Source of the DNA: Mytilisepta virgata
Taxonomy: Eukaryota > Mollusca > Bivalvia > Mytilida > Mytilidae
NCBI GenBank assembly: GCA_028015205.1
Contig: CM051519.1
Coordinates: 81,303,539-81,367,538, forward strand
Direction: 5' to 3'
DNA length: 64,000 nucleotides
Shown piece after piece: positions 39,054 through 48,677 of the stretch. The position numbers and the translations under genes were made by a program. Each line of letters begins with the position of its first letter. The first letter of the stretch is position 1. The notes beneath the pieces are model-generated. The model saw only the letters and a program-made list of their open reading frames with translations. It made no database searches and was not told the DNA's origin.

Positions 39054-40322
39054 TTACGACAGTGGGAACAGGTCCAACATCATCTTAGATATTGGAACAC
39101 GGTAATGGTCAATCGATTCGTGATGACGACCGTAAAATTTCCTAAGTGATGACATCAACTTATCCCTGATAAAACCCTGGTTAAGAAGCTTTTGTGACAG
39201 TAGTAATCCTCTTTGTCGAAAGTCAGTGTAACTCACGCATGCCCTTGAAAATCGGATAAGCTGAGAAACGTAGACGCCATATGCAGGCGATGCTGGTATA
39301 TTGCTACTCAAGAAGGGAAAATTAACAATAGGAAAATTGAAGTCATCACGTTTGTCATAACGTTTTGTCTTCAAATGTCCCTCGTAGTCTATTTCAAGAA
39401 ACAAATCCAAATATGACGCGGACTTTGGTGTATCTGTAGTATCCTTAATTTCAAGCTCACTGGGGAAGATAAGATGTAGAAGGTCTTTGAATTTTTCGTT
39501 ATTTAACGACAACACATCATCTATATAACGAAAAGTGAAATTAAAGGATTGGGCTAGTTTCTTTTTGTTTTCATGTAGAAACCCTTGAATGAAGTCCACT
39601 TCATATGAGTACAGAAACAGATCTGCGAGGAGAGGAGCACAGCTGGTTCCCATTGGAATGCTGATTGTTTGTTGAAAAATTAGGCCGCCAAATTCAACGA
39701 ATATGTTGTCTATGAGAAAATCTAACATGTTTGTAATTTCATCTTCAGAATACTTTTTGTCAGAATCAGAGTGGTTCTTCATGAAATAAGCCTTTTCTCT
39801 ACCTAGAACAAGAAATTTATACCTGCGTGTCCCATTTTTCTTGAAAAAACATTGATGAACTAGTTTCTTTAAGCGATCTTTTAATTGAGAATGTGGTATG
39901 GTAGTGTAGAAGGTAGAGAAGTCGAATGTTTTTATGCTGTTGCATGTAGCCAAAGATTTTGATTTTAGATATTGAAGTAAATTTTTGGAGTTTTTAAGAA
40001 TCCACATCTGATTGACGCCACTTGTGGAATATGATGTTTCATAGTAATTCTGAAGGCCCTCTTTAATACATGTCAATATGAATGTTAAAATCTTTGAAAG
40101 AGGTTTTGTAGAGCAATTAACTGACCCAGCAATGTACCTTTGTTTAAACCGATTCTTATGTAGTTTAGGAATCCAATAAAGAGCTGGAAGGTCCATTTCT
40201 TCACCCTTTGTAGAAATGCCAAAGGAATGAAGAATGGTCTTGTGGTTATCAAAGACTTCCAGCTTAGTGAGTGTGGTCGGTGTATAAGTTGGGTTACCCG
40301 CAGTGTTATCTATAAACTACCT
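39054..40322 (-). CDS. Reverse transcriptase ORF of a Penelope-like or related retroelement
   Basis: An open frame reaches from a stop near 40322 to TGA... more precisely its C terminus FPLS at 39054; the ATG at 40196 gives 380 aa, but 42 codons upstream are also open and protein-like (TYTPTTLTKLEVFDNHKTIL). RT motifs in order: YWIPKLHKNRFKQRYIAGS, FDFSTFYTTIP, GTSCAPLLADLFLYSYE and FRYIDDVLSL (the YxDD catalytic centre). The PKLHK and TTIP motifs recall Penelope-like RTs, yet no GIY-YIG endonuclease follows. No internal stop is present. I recall near-identical unnamed proteins in many bivalve genomes. Terminal structures were not recognised. Confidence 0.75.
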
Positions 40323-40427
40323 TCAATCTAAACTCTAACTGAAACAGAACATATGTATGCATGTAAAGATGGACACACACACCAAAACACTAAATGCTTT
40401 GCTGCTATTGCAGACTGGGAATTAGAT

Positions 40428-40539
40428 TTTATTTTCCAAATATTAATCAGATACTGTAAATTTAACAATTAGTATCAGGCCACTGGAAGTTTGTTAAAAT
40501 CAAAAAAGATATTTATACAAAGATATAAAATCATTTATT
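40428..40539 (-). promoter_or_regulatory. Candidate poly(A) signals of PPIL1
   Basis: The stop codon and an AATAAA overlap: TGAATAAA, hexamer at 40539-40534. A second AATAAA (TTTATT on plus, 40428-40433) lies 106 bases further. Which is used is not known. Confidence 0.45.
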
Positions 40540-40762
40540 CAAGTAGGTGTTATGCTGGCTTTTACTATTTTTATGTCCTCAACAGGCACATCATTGTCTC
40601 TTGTTTCTACTAGTCCGATTCTCTGTACAACTTGCATACCACTCGAAACACGTCCAAATATTGTGTGTTTACCATCCAACCACTGAGTTGGTGCTAATGT
40701 TATAAAGAATTGGCTGCCATTTGTATTTGGTCCACTGTTAGCCATGGATAATATACCTGCAC
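40539..40762 (-). CDS. PPIL1: PPIL1 exon 4
   Basis: 224 nt from acceptor TTTTTTAG to TGA (40541-40539). Encodes [19 protein letters not shown] through the cyclophilin C terminus and the tail ASITPT. Confidence 0.95.
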
Positions 40763-43700
40763 CTAAAAAACATAATGAAATTACAATAAAATATATTCCA
40801 TACATACAAAATATTCTTTCAAAAAACATTAAGGTAAACTTAGTACATGTAGTAACTGGTTTTTCATTCTTACTTTAGATACTTCTGATGAAATTTTCAG
40901 TGCAAAATTGATTTCTTGATGAAAAAGGTCATAGCTATACTAAATTGTACATTTTAAATAAAGATCAGGAATGTCCCATTGAAAATTCAATGTGGTTCAA
41001 ATTCTGTTCTTAATGTTACTTGTAAAACTTTTAAGTGAAACAAGGCAATTATAAAAGAAAAGAAAGATATTATACCTGTATGTTTATATTCATTTGTAAT
41101 TTCATCTGCAAATTCTTTACCATATATAGATGCACCACCTCTACCTAAAATTTAAGAAAGAAAATTTTGTTTTAGGTTATACACAAAACAATTTAAACAA
41201 ACGTGATTCATAAAGGCTAGAAAATCATAATGGTAGAAATATTTCTTGGACATGTACTATAGATGGATCAAATATCATATTGCCAGAAAATGGTAATATC
41301 AAAAGACAGTCAAACCAGCTACTGAAAGTGTCATTCATTATGATGAAGATCATTGCAAAAAGTTAAAATTTTCTAGGCTATCCTACTTATTCCACCATCT
41401 GTTTAGACTCTGTCACATACCCCATTAATTTAGAAGGCTCAAATGTTTAAAATATAAAATATTTCATGTTCTTGATATCAACCTCAGACTTTTTTCTCAA
41501 TCAATATCTTTGTTCCAGGTTGACACAGTAAAAAGTACTTCATTGCTGTATTACATAAATAATAAAGTAAATACCATGATCTTAATTTCAAAATATATAT
41601 ATTTGATATCAAATAGTACTAGTGTATCTGTATTATTTCAAAAATATACATAGCCTCATTAATATCATCTTAAAATATATGCAAAATATTTCTGCACACA
41701 CAAGATTGTCTAAACCAATAGAGAAAAAGAAAATTATGTAACATCAACATATAAACATGTACCAGCATGTTTGCAAAAAGAAATTTAAAACAGGTAGTAT
41801 TTAAACATTGTTATACTGCATGTCTGATATTATGTAATGCTGAATTTATTGGCAAGGTAGAATGGTCAGTCAATATCAGAATTGTGATTGATTTTTGCAA
41901 AAAAGAATAGATTACAAATGTATATACTATTAGTTAAACCTGGGTTACCAGTACATAATGACGAAAAACCAACTTTCAGTCAAACATCAGATGAGTGGTT
42001 ATTTTTTGTTACGTAACTATAAATCCCTCAGTTAGAAAAAAATCTACAAACTTACCTGTGCCTGTCGGGTCACCTCCTTGTATCATAAAATCTCGAATAA
42101 TTCGATGAAATTTTACACCATTATAATATCCTCTTCTTGACAACTCAGCAAAATTTCTGCAAGTGTTTGGTGCATGTTTCCAATACAACTCAAAAGTAAT
42201 GGTTCCTGCTCTGTAAATACATATATAAGAAAATCTATGGTAAATCTGCATAAAAATCAGAGATAAAGAGCATACTTTGATATTCATTTTGATATATCAT
42301 TGACAGTTTAGAATAGTTTCATTGTTTTATAATCAATAACTTTTTTGAAAAACTATTTTCTTTTGGTAGTTACAAAGTTTTTTAGATCACACTTCGAAAC
42401 TCGTTCTTGTATATATTTAGTCATAAAATTTGCAATTCAAAATAAAGGGAACCTAGTTCATCACTTATGATTATATCTACATTACAGCTTAAAGTTCATA
42501 TCCTACTGCTCATTAATCGTATGAAAAAAAGAATGTCCAATATCATGATGCATGGTAATATCCATATCATTCATGACTGGTAGAAGTACTGTATAAAATA
42601 TGAAAAGGGTTCTTTTAGAGAAATGACTGTAATACTTAGGTGACCATATTATGAAGTTGACTATAAAAACAGGTTTGACTGTAGTTAGTATAGAGCCGTG
42701 TAGAATATTTTATCAGTAGGCAACTTAGTCCCATATACAAGTAATCGAATGTTTTGTGTGTTTTGTATATGTCTTATCAGTTTTGAACCTTAATTTTGAC
42801 TGATTATATTTTCATAAAATATATTTAAATCTAGTTTCATACTAGTAGTATCTGAAACTTCACATCTGATTGATCTGTATATTTATTCAGTTTAAAAAAT
42901 TAAATACACATATTATATTGATATAGTATGATAAACAATTCATTGTTTAAGTTTTTTATTTGTTACTAAGGCCTAAAAAAATATAGTTGTGTTTAGGGTA
43001 ACCCGATCCTACCTAATTTTTAGTGCCTACCCTAAATTTTTTATAACCTTTCTTCAACAAGCACTGTTAAAGTCAAGGTGACTCCAGTAAACAACCTAAC
43101 TAAAAAATTAATGTAAAAAAAAAAATTTCCCTACCTACCCTACCTAATTTTTTTCAGTGTGTTACCCTAAACACATGTATTTTTTTATTTGGCCTAACTA
43201 CATGTATCATTTGTAATTTGTTATTACTAAATGTACATGATGTATGTACTGTACAGAAGTTGGCTATATTTATTTCATAACTTCATTTTTTCCCATTGAT
43301 TTCTATGTAAATTCACATTTTTTCAAAAAAATTTTGTAAAGTGATTTCTCAATCTATTTTAATGAAATTTTTGCCACGATAAAGAAAAGAACTAGAAATT
43401 TGTTTTTGCTGATCTGAAATCCTTTAAAAACGTTACAGTGGTTTAATTACTTATAAAAATTATGACTCACATTTTCCCTAAATATTCAACCAAATTTATT
43501 ATGCCAATTTTTTTTTATTTGCAATTAAATTGTTGTTACTTTGAAATGCTAAATTGCAAAACTATTTACAAATAAACAATTAATCTTCAAAAAATTTCTC
43601 AGTCTGTTGTTGAAAATTCCATAAAAATCAGATGATGAACAAAACCACAGTACTTTTTTGAAAAAATGTGAATTTGTGTAGAAAGCAATGGGAAAAAATT

Positions 43701-44019
43701 AAGTGATGAAACAATTATGGCCAACTACTGTGTATATATACTTGCAGGGTTGATATATGTTTATAATGATGAGAAGATTGATTGTGCAATAAAGTCATCA
43801 ACACCCGAGATATTGCTCTACCACCAGAAAACTAGATGCAGAAAACCAGACTTGCATAACAGACACACAGTAAATCATCTTCCATTATAATTTTCACTGG
43901 TAAACATCTACGTCAATGCATAGTGTTATTTAACAAATGATAACATACGATGTTTCAAATGTAACATTAGATGGCTGCCAAGTTTTAGGAGGGATTCCAG
44001 AGGTTGAAGATAGCGTCAT
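40539..44019 (-). CDS. PPIL1: PPIL1-type spliceosomal peptidyl-prolyl isomerase, complete four-exon gene
   Basis: A small cyclophilin that isomerises X-Pro bonds and, in other animals, joins activated spliceosomes through SKIP. Exons 5' to 3': 44019-43949, 42210-42056, 41144-41076, 40762-40539; total 519 nt, 172 aa (human about 166). All junctions are GT/AG with a continuous frame. The start has the PPIL1 signature [15 protein letters not shown]. The body has [37 protein letters not shown] (catalytic Arg, Phe, Gln), [31 protein letters not shown] (including the cyclosporin-binding Trp) and FGRV. The C terminus is VEDIKIVKA plus a short tail. The orthology call is strong. Confidence 0.95.
41076..41144 (-). 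CDS. PPIL1: PPIL1 exon 3
   Basis: 69 nt between TTTTAG and ACATACAG|GTATAA; encodes [20 protein letters not shown] in phase with its neighbours. Confidence 0.93.
42056..42210 (-). CDS. PPIL1: PPIL1 exon 2
   Basis: 155 nt from acceptor TATTTACAG to donor GGCACAG|GTAAGT. Encodes [14 protein letters not shown] through the catalytic [19 protein letters not shown] segment. Confidence 0.95.
42271..42618. repeat. Direct duplicated segment, copy 1 (PPIL1 intron 1)
   Basis: About 345 bp repeated in the same orientation at 45791-46145 with roughly 92% identity by eye. Shared blocks include GATATATCATTGACA, AATTCAAAATAAAGGGAACC and CATGACTGGTAGAAGTACTG. Confidence 0.85.
42970..43194. repeat. MITE-like element with GGCC..GTGTTTAGGGTAAC ends
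   Basis: GGCCTAAAAAAATATAGTTG at the left and its diverged complement ending GGCC at the right; both arms contain GTGTTTAGGGTAAC. A relative lies at 48687-48942. It sits in PPIL1 intron 1. Confidence 0.7.
43247..43735. repeat. Foldback element with about 75-bp arms
   Basis: The left arm (GAAGTTGGCTATATTTATTTC...TTTTTTCCCATTGATTTCT...AAATTCACATTTTTTC) pairs with a right arm carrying the complement of the same blocks at 43640-43735. The centre is AT-rich without genes. PPIL1 intron 1. Confidence 0.7.
43949..44019 (-). CDS. PPIL1: PPIL1 exon 1
   Basis: 71 nt: ATG at 44019-44017, 23 codons and two bases; donor ACATC|GTATGTTATC. Too short to be an obvious ORF but fixed by the PPTWQPxNV..ETS signature and phase 2, completed by the A that opens exon 2. 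Confidence 0.9.
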
Positions 44020-45235
44020 GTTTCTTTTTTTTAACCGGCCTTTATTACCTCCCCTTAGCTTAGTTAGAAATTTCTTATATTTGGGAGCATTGTTACGTTA
44101 GAAGATATTAGAATTAGTTTTACAAGATATAACTAAAAGAAAACAGATAGAATGTTTTATTTGTTTTTCTTAATTATCTGAATGATCAGTATTTGCAAAA
44201 TATTAAGTTAAGAAAAGATGTTTGTCTTCGGTAAGGGCATGCAATACTTATTTTAGAGTTTTAAAAATAGTTTCGAATTAATATCCTAGCATTGTATTAT
44301 TTACTGTTACTGTAGAAATTGTGAATCACTTCAAAATTATTAGGATGATATAATGTTTTTGCTTCATAATGCATTATTATACCAATATAATGGTTTCGAA
44401 ACTAATGATATGTTAATACAAAGAAGAGCGGCTAGCGGCTGCTATCAGTATCACTAGGTATAATTTCTGTATTCAGAAAATTTTAAATGTGGATAAATAT
44501 TTGATGGTGTTGAGGGATTGAAGAAATAGAAAAACTTTGGTTAGATAATTGCAGTCATGCTATGAAAGGTTTGATCAGAAATTGAAAATAAATATTCCCA
44601 AGAAATTAAAATCACTGAAAATTTTGTTGATGGATGAATTTTTGTTTCATGCCAATCATGATTTAACGTCCAGTGTCGGGCAGTGGTTACTATTACATAG
44701 TAAATTGCATATCAGGATGAGAACATTTTGAAATGATATGAATATAAAACCATGCTTTGTACTAGAACAACACGCTGAGCCATGTTTTTAACGTGCTAGC
44801 AACATCAGGAAGTCACATCACCTCACTGGACACATTATACTACTTCGATCCGACCATTCCTTTGCTTTTACTCCTAGATGCTTCATGCCTGGTGGAGAAG
44901 CAGCAAATACCAATTTTAATTTCTTTGGTTTGACCCAGTCAGATTAAACGCACGAACTTCTGCACTTCAGATCAGCCCCACGAGATCACCAAAATGGTTC
45001 TGAAGTTCTGAACATTGGAAAAAGAATACCTTTTCTATGAATCTCATTCACGACTGTATATGATGTTCTGTTCAAAATTAAACCTTTTTTCACTGAAAGA
45101 GGCCTAGTATACCCGAATTGACTACTTCCTGCCATTTGCTGAATTTCATATAAATTCCTGTAGTTTTTTGACATCTCAAAGAGAAATTCTCGCCTAACAA
45201 TTAAAAAATAATTGTTCTACATCATCATTAGGTAA

Positions 45236-45560
45236 TATACATATTATGGTATACTGTTGTCCTTCTGTCCGTCCGTCCGTCTGGCGTAAACATGTTGCGC
45301 AGTAACTTGAGTACGCATTAACTGTTTCTTCAAACTTCAGCACACTATTACAAATGGTTGTCTGAGGGTCTGGTTACTTTTTGAAAATTTTCACTGCTTG
45401 TTGTTCCAGATTATGGGACTTGGATTGTCCAAAAAAACCAATTTTTCACATGTTGCACACTAACTCTAGTATGCCTTGACTTATTTTCTTCAAACTTTTA
45501 CCATATTATTACAAATGGTGGTTTGAGGGTCTGTATATTAATTTTTATTTCTATTTGAAA
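45236..45560 (+). repeat. Short tandem-core element fragment with GTCCGTCC motif
   Basis: After GTCCTTCTGTCCGTCCGTCC two diverged units follow with CAAACTT, ATTACAAATGGT and GAGGGTCTG in the same order about 150-160 bases apart. Non-coding. Confidence 0.55.
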
Positions 45561-45790
45561 AAGATATATTTTCAGTGCACATTTTTGAACTGCATAACAA
45601 ATTTGATCAAGTTTGGCACTTTGGTACTAGTATAAATGTCCAATTTATTGTATCCAGATTTTTTGTCTTCCAGTTCAATGTTATCTTTAAAATCATTCAA
45701 GAACTTGATATTAACATATTTATTGTATGTAATATAAAAAGCAATTTAGTGACCAAGTTAAAAAAGCATGGCTTGTCGTCAGCCCCACAT

Positions 45791-46145
45791 CATCCTTTGA
45801 AATTTATTTTGATATATCATTGACAATTTAAAATAGTTTCATTGTTTTTTAATCAATAACTTTTTTGAAAAAATATTTTCTTTTGGTAGTTACAAAGATT
45901 TTTAGATCACACTTTTAAACTCGTTCTTGTTACCTGGTATATATTTAGTCATAAAATTTGCAATTCAAAATAAAGGGAACCCAGTTCATCACTTATGATT
46001 ATATCTACATTACTGCTTAAGTTCATATCCTACTGCTCATTAATCGTATGAAAAAAATAATGTTCAATATTATGATGCCTGGTAATATCCATATCAGTCA
46101 TGACTGGTAGAAGTACTGTACAAAATATGAAAAGGGTTCTTTTAG
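45791..46145. repeat. Direct duplicated segment, copy 2
   Basis: Partner of 42271-42618. It differs by scattered substitutions and a short TACCTGG insertion near 45937. Confidence 0.85.
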
Positions 46146-46865
46146 TGATTGGAAAAGGAAAAGTTTTATGGGCCATTGTAGTCTCTTCTATTGGAAACTA
46201 TAAGTATTATGGGCCATTTTTTATTTTCATAGGAAACCACCTTCAAGCTGTGAATGCCACTCTGTTGTTTTTTTTCATTTCACATCTTTTTTTACATATA
46301 TTAACTCTTGAGCCATGTGAGGTTAATGGGGAATGAAATAAAAATCCTAAAACAGACACTAGATGATATTGTACATTTAGAAGTTATGCATATAATATTT
46401 CACTCCTAAAAATAATACTTGAAAATTAGCAAAGATAAATCTACTAGTAGATGATTATTTACTTGAAATAAATACATGTAATGACTTGTTTTTTCTTGAC
46501 AAAGGATCCAATTATCACTTGGTGCCAGATGAAATTAGCAAAGTGAAACTAAAACAAACTTACTTTCTTTTATTCAGTCATGCCTTTCAGAAAACAAAAA
46601 TGATTAGAATATATGGAATTTTCAGTGTAAAAGGGAGATAACTTTTCTCCTGAGATATTCTTAAAGCATTACATCCATAGGTTGTACCAAATATGCATGC
46701 AGTAAATGAAAATCATCTTGAATAATAGTTTTACAAATATTAGCATAAATTTATAGTCATTTCACATATTTAATATTTGCAATTTTTCAAGCACAATTAT
46801 TTTCTAATAGAATTTTCTTATTTCAGATCACATTTGAGATATACACTTGTAAGCTTTTCAGACAA

Positions 46866-47702
46866 AAAGGCCATGTGAGCTTTTGTCATCACTTGGGGTC
46901 GTCGTCCGTCCGTCCATGATTCACATTTTAATCTTCTCTTCTGGAACCGCTCGGCCAATTGGAACAAAACTAACTTGGCAGCAATGGTCTTTAGGTGGTC
47001 CTCATTCAGAATTGTATCCGATGACCCCGTGCTTCATCCAAGATGGCCGTCAGAGCCGAACTTAGTTTAACATTGGACCCAAGGGAAATTTACTTAAAGA
47101 TCTTCTTGTCTGAAATAACTTGGCCAATTGGAACAAAACTTGGTAGCAATGGTCCTTAAGTGGACCTCTTTCAGAATTGTATCTGATGACCGAACCCATC
47201 ATCCAAGATGGCTGCCAGAGCCGAATTTACATTTGTAGTTTAACATATGACCCTATCAGAAATTTACTTAAAGATCTTCTTGTCTGAAACAACTTGGCCA
47301 ATTGGAACAAAATTAGGCAGCAATGGTCCTTAGGTGGTTCTCTTTCAGAAATATATCCGATGACTCGACCCGCCATCCAGGATAGCCGACAGAGTCGAAC
47401 ATAGTTTAAAATAGGACCCTATGAGAAATTTACTTAAAGATCTTCTTGTCTGAAACCACTTGGCCAATTGGAAGAATTGTCAGCAATGGTGCTTAGTTAG
47501 TCCTCTTTCAGAATTATACCCGTTGACCCTGTTCACCATCCAAGATGGCTGAACTTTGTTTTACATATGACCTAATGGGAAAGTTCACTGAATGATCTTG
47601 TTGAAACCAGTGAGACAATTGGAATTTGAAAGGAATGTTCCAGGCTGCCAGTCAAGATGGACATAGTCCAGGTGAGCGATACAGGCTCCTGGGAGCCTCT
47701 AG
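46866..47702 (-). mobile_element. GAGCC-type tandem-core element, copy E
   Basis: Begins AAGGCCATGTGAGCTTTTGT with TCGTCCGTCCGTCC, and ends CCAGGTGAGCGATACAGGCTCC...GAGCCTC. About four units of roughly 170 bp with AACTTGGCCAATTGGAACAA, CATCCAAGATGGC and GATCTTCTTGTCTGAAA. A 136-bp piece recurs at 49601-49736. Confidence 0.75.
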
Positions 47703-48500
47703 TTCTATTGAATGTATCCTTATAATGTTTTTATCACAATGGTCCCCCATAAGAAATACAGGTTGAGATTGATTTTGGGAAAACTGGTCCCTCCCATTTT
47801 TTTCCTGGTCGGTCATTAAGGGGTGTTTGATAATTTTGGTGTGACATTTTTAATATTCGTCCGATTTTTGGATTTTAATGTTCCTTGATGAAAATAGAAA
47901 ACCTTTTACATAACATCTGTTTTTTCACTATCTCTTTTAAAATGTTTTCGAGATATAAAGAGCCGAAAAAGGGATACATCTTAATTTTTGAAACTTTTTT
48001 TTATTTCTTATCCGATTTTGATGAGTTTTTAAAAATTGTTTGTCATAAGAAATACAATAAAAGTTATTCAGCACATTTTTGGTATAACTTTTGTCTTTTT
48101 AGAGATAAAGGGAATTAAAGGGGCCAAAATAAGCCATTTTGCAGGACACCTAAATTATTTATTTTTTATGTGATTTTAATGGAGATTTTCCTTTAGTTCA
48201 ACTTAATGAGTACTTTCAGTAGTATGTCTACATATTTTTTCTTTCCTGTACATTTATTGAGATGCAGGTAGTTAAAGGAGCCAAAAAATCAAGGTGGCTT
48301 GAATTCTAAGTATTTTTGATTTTTCATCTGGTTTTTGTAGTAGGTCCAATATTTCTGTTTATCAATAGTAAAACAAAATGCATTTTATAATAGTTGATAA
48401 TAAAGTTCAATAAACTTTACCGACCAGAGTGAACATTTTTAATTTCATGTTGTAATAAATTTTCAATATATTGTAGAAACCACTATTTCCTAGATCAAAG

Positions 48501-48677
48501 ATGGCCCTGAGTCTAGATGACAGATTATTAGGGGAGAAGGTTGACAATTACTGCAGTAGTGATGAAGGGGAACGTGATGATGAAGATGATGATTTTGAAC
48601 AAAAACCTGGTGATCCCACACCACCATCAAACATAAAGGAGCCAGAAATAAAAGAATACAGTGGATATTCTACAAAT
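48501..48677 (+). CDS. PDCL: PDCL exon 1
   Basis: 59 codons from ATG (context CAAAGATGGC) to donor ACAAAT|GTATGC, phase 0. Encodes the acidic N terminus. The open frame continues into the intron, where a MITE-like repeat starts 10 bases past the exon. Confidence 0.93.

Larger units (their letters stand above)
44020..48475. other. Intergenic region between divergent PPIL1 and PDCL, no gene recognised
   Basis: Should contain both promoters and possibly a PDCL 5' UTR exon. It holds a diverged tandem stretch with CTGTCCGTCCGTCCGTCTGG (45236-45800), the second copy of the 345-bp duplication (45791-46145) and a GAGCC-type element (46866-47702). Short ORFs here lack protein character. Confidence 0.5.
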
